Shown here piece after piece: positions 1 through 7,821 of a stretch of DNA of 64,000 nt. The stretch spans positions 1 to 64,000 of the forward strand of contig NZ_MNPW01000020.1 in assembly GCF_001983175.1 (NCBI RefSeq), written 5' to 3'. This DNA comes from Pseudomonas cedrina subsp. cedrina (GTDB taxonomy: Bacteria; Pseudomonadota; Gammaproteobacteria; Pseudomonadales; Pseudomonadaceae). A program made the position numbers and the translations under genes. Below the pieces are notes generated by a model. The model ran no database searches. It saw nothing but the letters and a program-made list of their open reading frames with translations, and was not told the origin of the DNA. Position 1 is the first letter of the stretch. Each line of letters opens with the position of its first letter.

Positions 1-454
1 GGAGCCCGGATACATTAGCGCAAGCCTGATTTACCGTTCATCGTGACTGGATAGCAAAAGGTGGGCTGACCATACATTTGGTTACTTTCGCGCTTTTCGA
101 AAGTGACCCGCCGTAAGGGCGGAACCCTAAGCCGCCGTTACCGCAGCAACGGATATGTACTCGGTCAAACCCAAAAAAACGGTAGGCCCGAAGGCCGCCA
201 CACAAGCAAGCTCCTCGCCACACACCGTTGAAAGTTGTGTAGATACCCATGCTGATGGATAACCTGAAATTATCGATTGCCCCTAGCAAATGTCGTTTGC
301 GAGCGCTGCATCAGCCCCTATAGGCTGTCATCTATCTAAAAAGAATATGAAATTGCCGCACTTCTTAAGCTGCACACCGATGCCGAACATCTGCGCCCTA
401 TATAAAGTCACCGTTAAAGGTGAGCGCTCACGTTAGTTATCCTGGGAGGATAAG
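1..454. repeat. Intergenic region with REP-like repeat and hairpins
   Basis: No convincing gene lies here. Two adjacent stem-loops are visible: arms 80-90 and 98-108 (ggttactttcg / cgaaagtgacc, one mismatch) and arms 108-112 and 118-122 (ccgcc / ggcgg). The 24 bases at 231-254 recur, with one base changed, at 58395-58418 inside a REPIN, so this is dispersed repeat material of the Pseudomonas type. The part from about 300 on is AT-richer and is the likely promoter zone of the Rieske gene, with TATAAA at 401-406 and a ribosome site (gggagg) just before the start at 455. Confidence 0.6.
420..431. promoter_or_regulatory. Perfect 12-bp palindrome before the Rieske gene, candidate operator
   Basis: GTGAGCGCTCAC is a perfect palindrome 23 bases before the start codon and 13 bases after TATAAA (401-406), where a repressor would cover the transcription start. 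A second weak inverted pair, TCACC-N6-GGTGA, overlaps it at 409-424. Which protein binds is not known; the FadR-type proteins at 1.8-3.4 kb are the nearest candidates. Confidence 0.4.
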
Positions 455-1690
455 ATGGATAATAAAGAAACCGTTTTTGAACTGATTGCGCAACGCAAAC
501 CATGGCACTCACTCCCAGGGGCGCTGTACAGCAACGAAGGTGTATACCGCCAGGATCTTGAGCAAATCTGGCACAAGGACTGGATTTTCGCCGGGCATAC
601 CTTTGAACTGGAAAAGCCTGGCCAATACTTCACGCTGCAAGTGGGTGACTATCCCGTGGCGGTGGTACGTGGCAAAGACGGTCAGGTACGCGCCTTTCAC
701 AATGCCTGCCGCCACCGTGGCGCAAAAATCTGCGAAGCCGACCACGGCAAAGTCGCCAAGATGGTCTGCCCTTACCATAAGTGGACCTATGAACTGGACG
801 GCAACCTGCTGTTCGCCGGGAACATGGGGCAGGACTTCGACAAGTCCGAATACACCCTCAAGAGCGTCCATTGCGAAATCGTGAATACCTTCATCTATGT
901 GTGTGTCGCGAACAAGGCTCCGGACTTCGAGGCCTTTCGCAACGCCGTAACGCCCTTTCTCGCCCCGCACAATCTGGATGACTGCAAAGTGGCCTTCGAA
1001 TCCAACATCGTCGAGAAAGGCAACTGGAAACTGGTCTTCGAAAACAACCGTGAGTGCTATCACTGCGACGGTTCCCACCCTGAACTGCTGCAATCGTTCG
1101 TGGACAACCTGTCGGTAGGTGGCACCAGCGGCGATGACGACCCGGAGCTTTCCGCGTACTGGAACAAATGCGAAAAAGCCGGCCTGCCAAGCCGCCTGGT
1201 AATGGATATCAAAGGTCAGTTCCGCATGACCCGCATTCCATTGTCCAAGGGCGCGGTGAGCTACACCATGGACGGCAAACCAGCGGTCAACGGCCGCATG
1301 GATACCACTGGCGAAGCGGATATTGGCGCACTGCTGTATTTCAACTACCCCTCTACCTGGAACCACTTCCTGGGCGATCACGCCTTGAGCTTTCGAGTAC
1401 TGCCGATCAGCGCGACAGAAACCTTGGTCACCACCAAATGGCTGGTACTCAAGACCGCTGTGGAAGGCGTGGATTACGACATCGATCGCCTGACCAAAGT
1501 ATGGATTGCCACCAACGATCAGGACCGCACCCTGGTGGAGGGCACGCAGCGCGGTGTGACCTCACCGTCTTATGAGCCAGGCCCGTACTCCGAAACCGCC
1601 GAGACCGGTGTCTGCCAGTTCGATGATTGGTATTGCGCCACAATGATGGAAAGGATCAAAGGACCTATTCCGTTGAAGTCTGTGGGCTGA
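455..1690 (+). CDS. Rieske non-heme iron oxygenase, alpha subunit, GbcA/Stc2-like betaine demethylase
   Basis: This 411-residue protein belongs to the quaternary-amine branch of aromatic-ring-hydroxylating dioxygenases. The Rieske [2Fe-2S] ligands are C85, H87, C105 and H108. The mononuclear iron site is in ENNRECYHCDGSH, with E200, H203 and H208. It resembles glycine betaine demethylase GbcA and proline betaine demethylase Stc2 along its whole length, including the C-terminal WLV-K-AVEGVDYD and NDQDR segments. These enzymes remove one methyl group from a betaine as formaldehyde, using O2 and electrons from a separate reductase. No GbcB-like reductase is visible nearby. The start has a good gggagg site 6 bases upstream. 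Substrate is inferred; proline betaine is favoured because a StcD-like demethylase and a P5CR-like enzyme follow in the region, with glycine betaine or carnitine as alternatives. Confidence 0.85.
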   Translation: MDNKETVFELIAQRKPWHSLPGALYSNEGVYRQDLEQIWHKDWIFAGHTFELEKPGQYFTLQVGDYPVAVVRGKDGQVRAFHNACRHRGAKICEADHGKVAKMVCPYHKWTYELDGNLLFAGNMGQDFDKSEYTLKSVHCEIVNTFIYVCVANKAPDFEAFRNAVTPFLAPHNLDDCKVAFESNIVEKGNWKLVFENNRECYHCDGSHPELLQSFVDNLSVGGTSGDDDPELSAYWNKCEKAGLPSRLVMDIKGQFRMTRIPLSKGAVSYTMDGKPAVNGRMDTTGEADIGALLYFNYPSTWNHFLGDHALSFRVLPISATETLVTTKWLVLKTAVEGVDYDIDRLTKVWIATNDQDRTLVEGTQRGVTSPSYEPGPYSETAETGVCQFDDWYCATMMERIKGPIPLKSVG

Positions 1691-1810
1691 GAACGCAGTT
1701 TGACGGTGGGGGGTAAACAAGCGTGGCGTGGCGTACCAAGGAATAACGCATCCGCGCTGATTGTTTGGGCCCGTGCCCCTCACCTGGCGCACAATCTCGT
1801 CGGCATACTC

Positions 1811-2521
1811 TTACGCCGTCAACTCAATCACGCCCCGCACCCGCTGCTCCATATTGATCAAATGCAACTGCATCGAAGCCCGCGCCGCTTGCGCATCGCG
1901 CCGCGCCAACGCCGCGTAGATCTGCTCCCGCTCACGCACCACCAATGCACGGTTTTCAACCGTCACCGCCGGACCGGCCTTTTGCACTACCGCGATCAAC
2001 GTGTTAGCCACATGGGTCATGGCGTCGATGAAGAAGCTGTTGGCGGTGCACTGGGCGATCTGCAGATGAAATTCGAAATCCACCCGAGCGCTTTCGTCGT
2101 CTGTTGCGTCACGAGCATTCCCGGCGTCGAGCGCTTCACGCATCGCCTGCAATTGCTCTGGCGTGGCGCGCTGCGCGGCAATGCCGGCGGCTTCCACTTC
2201 CAGGCTCAGGCGCAGCTCGATGACGGCCAGCGCATCGTAGGCGCCGCCCTTGACGTGTTTGCTGCCCTGGAAATCACCCGGTCGGGCGGTGTCCACCACG
2301 AAGGTGCCGATGCCGTGACGGGTTTCGACCAAGCCTTCGGCCTGCAGTCGCGACATGGCTTCGCGCACGACTGTCCGGCTGACGCCGCGTTCCTTGATGA
2401 TGACTTGCTCGGTGGGTAACTTGCTGCCGGCGGGCAGCTCGCCGGCCAGTATCTGCTGCGTCAGGTCGACCACCAGTTGCTGCGTCATGCTCAGGCGTCG
2501 ATCGGGTGTGACACGGTCCAT
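1811..2521 (-). CDS. GntR family regulator, FadR/FCD subfamily
   Basis: A 236-residue DNA-binding regulator. The N-terminal winged helix-turn-helix spans about residues 10-78, with the family pattern LPTE...GVSRTVVREAMSRLQAEGLVE and GIGTFV. The C-terminal all-helical FCD domain (about 95-225) carries ExRLSLE and the metal-ligand-like D-H...H spacing (DFEFHLQIA, later LHL). FCD regulators usually bind a carboxylic acid and release a palindromic operator. It is divergent from, and clearly paralogous to, the regulator starting at 2618. The likely targets are the Rieske gene on one side and the porin/ABC/enolase genes on the other. The ligand cannot be read from the sequence. Confidence 0.88.
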   Translation of the reverse strand: MDRVTPDRRLSMTQQLVVDLTQQILAGELPAGSKLPTEQVIIKERGVSRTVVREAMSRLQAEGLVETRHGIGTFVVDTARPGDFQGSKHVKGGAYDALAVIELRLSLEVEAAGIAAQRATPEQLQAMREALDAGNARDATDDESARVDFEFHLQIAQCTANSFFIDAMTHVANTLIAVVQKAGPAVTVENRALVVREREQIYAALARRDAQAARASMQLHLINMEQRVRGVIELTA

Positions 2522-2551
2522 TGCACCTATCCATTAAAGCCAGACGATTGC

Positions 2552-2592
2552 GCATTATAGCCGCGACCTTGCGCTAAAACTCACTATAATGC
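2552..2592. promoter_or_regulatory. Mirror-image divergent promoters between two FadR-type regulators
   Basis: The 96-bp gap holds GCATTATAG at 2552-2560 and its exact reverse complement CTATAATGC at 2584-2592. Each contains a perfect TATAAT -10 box, on the minus strand at 2554-2559 and the plus strand at 2585-2590, pointing outward. No good -35 box is seen for either, so both promoters may need an activator, or the symmetry itself may be a binding site. Confidence 0.5.
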
Positions 2593-2617
2593 CGGCTGAT
2601 CACACTAGAGCACGACG

Positions 2618-3361
2618 ATGACGGATCAAGCGTTATCTCCACTGAACAAGCCACGCCGCCTCGCCGAAACACTGGTCGACCGCTTTGCCCAGCGCATGCG
2701 CGACGGCACCCTCAAGTGCGGCGAAAAGCTCCCCACCGAAGTGCATATCATGGAGGCCGAGGGCGTCAGTCGTTCGGTGGTGCGTGAAGCACTGTCGCGC
2801 TTGCAAGCGGCAGGGCTGGTGGAGACGCACCATGGCGTCGGCACTTTTGTGCTGGACATGCCGGCGCCGGAAGGCTTTACCCTGGGGCCGGCGACGATTG
2901 CCACGTTGCCGGATGTGCTCAACCTGTTGGAGTTTCGCCTGAGCCTGGAAGTCCAGGCTGCGGGCATGGCGGCCCAACGCGCAACACCTGTAGCCCTGGC
3001 CGAACTGGCCCAGGCGCTGGAGGCGTTGTTGCAAGGGCCGGAAAAATCCGGCACCACCATCAATGCCGATTTCCAGTTCCATCTGAAAATCGCCAAGGCC
3101 GCCGGCAATTACTATCTGATCGACATCATGAAGCACCTGGGCACGAAGCTGATCCCGCGTACCCGCATGAACTCCGCCTATTCCGGGCAAAGTGACCGCA
3201 GTGCCTACTTGCAGGGCATTAACGCCGAACACCAGCAGATCTTCGACGCCATCGCCAGCGGTAATGTCGACGCGGCGCGGGCGGCCATGTACCTGCATTT
3301 AAGCAATAGCCGCATGCGCCTGTGTGAAACGCAACAACGCCAGGCGTTCTACAACGACTGA
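2618..3361 (+). CDS. GntR family regulator, FadR/FCD subfamily
   Basis: A 247-residue paralog of the divergent regulator at 1811-2521. The winged HTH (about 14-84) reads LPTEVHIMEAEGVSRSVVREALSRLQAAGLVE and GVGTFVLD. The FCD domain (about 100-235) has EFRLSLEVQAAGMAAQRATP, nearly the same stretch as in its neighbour, and a DFQFHLKIA ligand motif. Two similar regulators side by side suggest duplication and either heteromeric control or division between two inducers. The gene ends 3 bases before the convergent porin gene. The start is ATG with only a weak AGAG site; no better in-frame start is available. Confidence 0.88.
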   Translation: MTDQALSPLNKPRRLAETLVDRFAQRMRDGTLKCGEKLPTEVHIMEAEGVSRSVVREALSRLQAAGLVETHHGVGTFVLDMPAPEGFTLGPATIATLPDVLNLLEFRLSLEVQAAGMAAQRATPVALAELAQALEALLQGPEKSGTTINADFQFHLKIAKAAGNYYLIDIMKHLGTKLIPRTRMNSAYSGQSDRSAYLQGINAEHQQIFDAIASGNVDAARAAMYLHLSNSRMRLCETQQRQAFYND

Positions 3362-3364
3362 TGC

Positions 3365-4087
3365 TCAGAAGAAGCTGTATTTAACACCCACCCGCAGCCG
3401 CAACTGGCGATCACTGTCGACTGAATTGACTTTAATATCACCGACTTCAAAGAATGGTGCCCAGCGTTTGTCCCACTGGTATTTGACCACGGCATTCTGT
3501 TCATAGTCGTCGGTACCACCGTCATAGCGAATATAGTCGGCATCAAAGTAAGTCAGTTGATATTCATAGGCCCAAGGTCCTTGAGGACCATAGTTGATAT
3601 AAACATCGTAGCGATTGACCGTCTGGTCGTCCTGACCGTTTTGCGGCACGTCACGGTCGATCTTGTCACGGTCCAGTTTGGCTGAATCATGACGGTAGCG
3701 ACCGGCGACGCTCAGCTCTTTGGAAACGCGGTATCCCAGGCGCAGGCCCATTTTGTAGGTGGTGGACTCCTCATCACTGTCCAGGGCCAGCGAAGGCGTC
3801 AGCGTCCAGCGGTCATTGATAGCGTGCTGGTAATTGACGGTGAATTCATGGCCGCTGCCAACCGTATTGTCGAAGGCAACATCTTGCCGGTCACCGGCGG
3901 TCTTGTATTTGAGTTCACCTTCCAGGCCCACGCCGTTGTCCAGTCGAATACCAAACTTGGCACGGTCGGCGTGCATGCGGGACTTCTCCGCATATTGATG
4001 GCGTACGTTGATATAACCCGTATCCGCCTGAGCAATAAGCGATGTAAACAACGAAGCGACAGAAAGTACTGCGAGTGTCTTTTTCAT
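3365..4087 (-). CDS. KdgM-like outer-membrane porin
   Basis: A 240-residue outer-membrane beta-barrel protein. It has a Sec signal peptide (MKKTLAVLSVASLFTSLIAQA, cleavage about residue 21) followed by alternating beta strands such as TGYINVRHQY, GVGLEGELKY and MGLRLGYRVS. It ends in a phenylalanine (VGVKYSFF), the usual outer-membrane insertion signal. Length and strand pattern fit the KdgM family of small 12-stranded porins that pass acidic oligosaccharides such as oligogalacturonides. It lies at the end of the peptide-type ABC operon (129-bp gap), so it probably feeds that importer. The link to acidic sugars is from family knowledge only. Confidence 0.8.
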   Translation of the reverse strand: MKKTLAVLSVASLFTSLIAQADTGYINVRHQYAEKSRMHADRAKFGIRLDNGVGLEGELKYKTAGDRQDVAFDNTVGSGHEFTVNYQHAINDRWTLTPSLALDSDEESTTYKMGLRLGYRVSKELSVAGRYRHDSAKLDRDKIDRDVPQNGQDDQTVNRYDVYINYGPQGPWAYEYQLTYFDADYIRYDGGTDDYEQNAVVKYQWDKRWAPFFEVGDIKVNSVDSDRQLRLRVGVKYSFF

Positions 4088-4216
4088 GGTTTTTATTCTT
4101 GTTAGTTGAGTGATTAGTTGGGTTTAACGCCAAACTCCAGACGAACGCATGCGCGGCATTGAAACCTGGGTTCAACGTCTCCTGCGGGTTAAAACATGTG
4201 TAACAAACGAGTGACT

Positions 4217-4984
4217 TCAGACAGCGATAGGTATTCGTTGTATGTCCCGACTGGCTTGCACCAGCAAACGGGTGTACGCATGGGTGGCGCCGTCGCTCGC
4301 CAGGAGATGGCTGTCGAGCGTCTCCACCACCCTGCCCTGCTGCATCACCGCCAGGCGATCACACAGATGCGCCACCACCGCCAGATCATGGGTAACCATG
4401 AGGTAGGTCAAGCCTTCCTGGCGGCGCAGGTCGGCCAGCAGGTTAAGGATCTCCGCCTGCACCGAGACGTCCAGCGCCGAGGTTGGCTCGTCCAGCAACA
4501 GCACCCGGGGGCGCAGGATCAGCGCGCGGGCAATCGCCACGCGTTGACGCTGGCCACCGGACAACTGGTGCGGGTAGCGAAAACGAAAGCTGTCGTTCAA
4601 GCCGACCTTGCGCAAGATCTCGTTGACCTTCTGGGCGCGCCCGTCGATGCCATGAATGCGCAGGGGCTCCCGCAATGCGGCATCGACGGTGTAGCGCGGA
4701 TGCAACGAGGCATACGGGTCCTGGAAAACCATTTGCACGGTGCGGTAGTGGTTCAGCGGCAGGTTTCGCGTCACGACCTGGCCGGCGACCCGCAGTTGTC
4801 CGCTCCAGTGCTGGTACTGTCCGGCCAGGCAGCGCAGCACGGTGGTCTTGCCCGAACCGGACTCGCCCACCAGGCCGAATGCCTCGCCTTCGGCGACACT
4901 CAAATCGACGTCGTGGAGTACCGCGTTCAGTGCCGCGCCCGTGCCAAAACTGAGGTTCAGGCCGGCGATTTCAATCATGCTCAT
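4217..4984 (-). CDS. ABC transporter ATP-binding protein, DppF/OppF type
   Basis: This is the second ATPase of the peptide-type importer, 255 residues. Walker A is GESGSGKTT (about 42-50), the signature is LSGGQRQRVAIARAL, and Walker B is VLLLDEPTSALD; the H-loop reads MVTHD. I chose the ATG at 4984 because GGAG lies 6 bases upstream, whereas the ATG at 5002 has no ribosome site. It starts 10 bases after the stop of the partner ATPase. It is shorter than typical OppF and lacks a long C-terminal oligopeptide-type extension. It is the last gene of the enolase-SBP-permease-ATPase operon. Confidence 0.9.
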   Translation of the reverse strand: MSMIEIAGLNLSFGTGAALNAVLHDVDLSVAEGEAFGLVGESGSGKTTVLRCLAGQYQHWSGQLRVAGQVVTRNLPLNHYRTVQMVFQDPYASLHPRYTVDAALREPLRIHGIDGRAQKVNEILRKVGLNDSFRFRYPHQLSGGQRQRVAIARALILRPRVLLLDEPTSALDVSVQAEILNLLADLRRQEGLTYLMVTHDLAVVAHLCDRLAVMQQGRVVETLDSHLLASDGATHAYTRLLVQASRDIQRIPIAV

Positions 4985-4994
4985 GACAGGCTCC

Positions 4995-5834
4995 TCAAGC
5001 ATTCAACCAATGGGGGTCACGCTGCAGCACCGGCAACTTGGCACGCCGATGGTCCAGGCTCGGCAATGCGGCCAGCAGGCCCTGGGTGTAGGGGTGGGTC
5101 GCGTGATCCAGGTCGGCGGCGGCAATTGACTCGACCACGCGACCGGCGTACATCACCAGCACACGATCACAGAAATGCCGCACCAGGTTCAGGTCGTGGC
5201 TGATGAAAATCAGCCCCAGGTCACGCTCGCTGACCAGCTCCTCCAACACGTTGAGCACCTGTCGGCGCACCGACACGTCCAGCGCCGAAGTGGGTTCGTC
5301 GGCGATGATCACCTGGGGATCGGTGATCACCATCATGGCGATCATGATCCGCTGGCCCATGCCGCCGGAGACTTCATGGGGGTACAGGTCATAGACCCGC
5401 CGGGGATCGCGGATATGGACCTTGGCGAGCATGTCCAGGGCCCGTTCGCGGGCTTCACGATGGGGCACCTTGTGATGGGCCAGGTACGCCTCGGAAATTT
5501 GCTCGCCGACCCGCACCACCGGGTTCAGCGAGTACTTGGGGTCTTGCATGATCATCGACATGCGCGCGCCGCGAATCGCCTGGATCTGCTTTTCGCTGGC
5601 GGCCAACAGGTCGATATCGGCGAAGCGCAACGTCTTGGCGGTCACCCGCGCCGTCGGTGGATGCAAGCGCAGCAAGCTGCGGCCGACAGTGGATTTGCCC
5701 GAACCGGACTCGCCGACAATGGCGAGTTTTTCCCGCCCCAGGGTGAACGACACATCACGCACTGCCAGGGAGGTTTTGCCGGCGTTGCGAAACTCTACGC
5801 ACAAGTCCTGTACCGCAAGTTTTATCTCAGTCAT
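4995..5834 (-). CDS. ABC transporter ATP-binding protein, DppD/OppD type
   Basis: A 279-residue ATPase of the peptide/nickel family. Walker A is GESGSGKSTVGRS, the signature is SGGMGQRIMIAMM, and Walker B is VIIADEPTSALD. It has the typical C-terminal oligo/dipeptide region HPYTQGLLAALP. The signature SGGMGQR is the form usual in OppD/DppD. Start at 5834 is supported by a GAGGA ribosome site; the open frame extends 32 codons upstream into the end of the permease gene without a ribosome site. It should pair with the ATPase at 4217-4984 to energise the two permeases. Confidence 0.9.
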   Translation of the reverse strand: MTEIKLAVQDLCVEFRNAGKTSLAVRDVSFTLGREKLAIVGESGSGKSTVGRSLLRLHPPTARVTAKTLRFADIDLLAASEKQIQAIRGARMSMIMQDPKYSLNPVVRVGEQISEAYLAHHKVPHREARERALDMLAKVHIRDPRRVYDLYPHEVSGGMGQRIMIAMMVITDPQVIIADEPTSALDVSVRRQVLNVLEELVSERDLGLIFISHDLNLVRHFCDRVLVMYAGRVVESIAAADLDHATHPYTQGLLAALPSLDHRRAKLPVLQRDPHWLNA

Positions 5835-5844
5835 GGCCTGTTCC

Positions 5845-6750
5845 TCAGGATTGGCTGCGTGGGTCGAGAACGTCGCGCAAGCCGTCGCCCAACAGGTTGA
5901 ACGCCAGGCTGACCAGCATGATTGCCCCACCGGGCGCAGCCACCAGCCACCAGCTTTCGAGCATGTAACGCCGCCCGGTGGAGATCATCGCGCCCCACTC
6001 CGGCAATGGTGCCTGGGCGCCCAGGCCGAGAAAGCCCAGGGCGGCGGCGGTGAGGATGATGCTCGCCATGTTCATGGTCAGGCGGATGATCACCGACGAC
6101 AGGCACATCGGAATGATGTGGCGCAGGATCACCCGGGTACTCGACGCGCCCTGAAGCTGCACCGCCACGACAAAGTCGGCGTTGCGCAGCGGCAGGGTTT
6201 CGGCGCGTGCCAAGCGGGCAATCGGTGGCCAGGCGGTGAGCGCGATGGCGATCACCGCATGCTCCAGGCCCGGACCGAGGGCCGCGATGAACGCCAGCGC
6301 CAACACCAGGCTGGGGAACGAGATGAAGATGTCGGTGATGCGCATGAACACGCTGTCAACCCAACCGCCGAAGTAGCCGGAAACGGTCCCGACCAACAGG
6401 CCGATGGGGCCGACAATCACTGTCACCAGCAATACGATGTACAGCGTGATCCGCGAGCCGTACACCAGCCGGGCGAACACATCGCGACCGTATTCGTCCG
6501 TGCCGAACCAGTGCGCACTGCTGGGTGCCTGCAAGGCTGCGGCGAGGTTCTGCGACAGCGGATCGTGGCCGGCGACCCAGGGTGCGAAGGCCGCGACCAG
6601 CATCAGGGTCGCGACGACAACAAGGCCAGCGAAGGTCATCGGGTTGCGCAGCAAAAAACGCAACAGGCGCAGGCTGCGGGCGGCCATCGCCGCCGCTCCG
6701 GAGGCCGGTATGGCGCTGCCGGGAGCGCTGGAAACAAGGGGCAGGTTCAT
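5845..6750 (-). CDS. ABC transporter permease, DppC type
   Basis: A 301-residue inner-membrane permease. It has an N-terminal segment before the first helix (about 34-56, FAGLVVVATLMLVAAFAPWVA), then HWFGTDEYGRDVFARLVYGSR, the hallmark of the DppC/OppC N-terminal domain. The BPD_transp_1 domain follows with five more helices and the EAA-like loop AASSTRVILRHIIPM. GAGGA lies 8 bases before the start. It overlaps the stop codon of the preceding permease gene. It forms the channel with the DppB-type protein. Confidence 0.92.
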   Translation of the reverse strand: MNLPLVSSAPGSAIPASGAAAMAARSLRLLRFLLRNPMTFAGLVVVATLMLVAAFAPWVAGHDPLSQNLAAALQAPSSAHWFGTDEYGRDVFARLVYGSRITLYIVLLVTVIVGPIGLLVGTVSGYFGGWVDSVFMRITDIFISFPSLVLALAFIAALGPGLEHAVIAIALTAWPPIARLARAETLPLRNADFVVAVQLQGASSTRVILRHIIPMCLSSVIIRLTMNMASIILTAAALGFLGLGAQAPLPEWGAMISTGRRYMLESWWLVAAPGGAIMLVSLAFNLLGDGLRDVLDPRSQS

Positions 6751-7787
6751 TAGCGAGTCCTCGGGTCGAAGATCTTGTACAGCGCATCGCTGATCAGGTT
6801 CAGCGTCACGAAGATGAGACCGATCAGCAGCACGCAGGCCATCACCGCGTTCATGTCACCGAGCAACAGACTGCTGGTCAGGTACTGGCCGAACCCCGGC
6901 CAGGCGAACACGGTTTCGATCAGCACCGCGCCCTCCAGGAGCCCGCCGTAGGCCAGCGCGACGATGGTCAGCAGTTGCACTCGGATATTGCCGAAGGCGT
7001 GGCCCCAGACGATCTTGCGTTGGGACAGCCCCTTGACCCGGGCCGTGATGATGTACTCCTGGGACAATTGCTCAAGCATGAAGCTGCGAGTCATGCGGCT
7101 GATGTAGGCGACCGAGTTGAAACTGAGGATGACCGCCGGTAGCAGGATATGGCGCAACGCACTGCGAAAGGCCTCCCACTCGCCGGACCAGGCCGTGTCG
7201 ATCAACAGCAGCCCGGTGTGTTTGGGGATCAGCCCGTCATACGCCAGGCCGATCCGCCCGACGCCGCCGGCCCAACCCAGCCAGGCGTAGAACACCAGGA
7301 AAGCCATCATGCCGATCCAGAAAATCGGCGTGGAGTAGCCGAACAACGTGATCAGTCGCGCGACATGATCACCGGCACGTCCCTGATGAGTCGCCGCGTA
7401 GACGCCCAGCGGCAAGCCCGCCAGCACACCGAACAGAATGGCGAGCGTGGCCAGTTCCAGGGTGGCCGGGAACACCCGCGCAATGTCGGTAATGACCGGG
7501 TTGCCGGTCAGCAACGCCATGCCAAAGTCACCCTGCAACAGGTCACCGAGGTAGATCGCGAACTGGGTCCACAAGGGTTTGTCCAGGCCCAGCTCTTTGT
7601 ACACCTGGGCGTAGGCCGAGGCGTCGGCGTCCGGGCCGACGATAGCCAGCACCGGGTCCAGGGGCATCACACGCCCGATGAAAAAGGTCAGCAACAGCAA
7701 CCCCAGCAGCGTCACCGCCACCGAGCCACTGCGCCGGGTCGCCGACGCGGCCCGGGTGCTCCAGATCGAAAAGGATGCAGTCGACAT
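6750..7787 (-). CDS. ABC transporter permease, DppB type
   Basis: A 345-residue permease with the DppB/OppB layout: one N-terminal helix (VAVTLLGLLLLTFFIGRVMPLDPV), a periplasmic stretch, then a five-helix BPD_transp_1 domain with the motif YIITARVKGLSQRKIVWGHAFGN. It ends DPRTR as usual. I chose ATG 7787, which has AGGA 6 bases upstream; ATG 7793 would sit directly against that site, and an earlier start would overlap the binding-protein gene. The gene begins 34 bases after the stop of the binding-protein gene. Confidence 0.9.
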   Translation of the reverse strand: MSTASFSIWSTRAASATRRSGSVAVTLLGLLLLTFFIGRVMPLDPVLAIVGPDADASAYAQVYKELGLDKPLWTQFAIYLGDLLQGDFGMALLTGNPVITDIARVFPATLELATLAILFGVLAGLPLGVYAATHQGRAGDHVARLITLFGYSTPIFWIGMMAFLVFYAWLGWAGGVGRIGLAYDGLIPKHTGLLLIDTAWSGEWEAFRSALRHILLPAVILSFNSVAYISRMTRSFMLEQLSQEYIITARVKGLSQRKIVWGHAFGNIRVQLLTIVALAYGGLLEGAVLIETVFAWPGFGQYLTSSLLLGDMNAVMACVLLIGLIFVTLNLISDALYKIFDPRTR

Positions 7788-7821
7788 ATTCATTCCTGCC
7801 TTGGCCGTGTGGCCGTCGATT

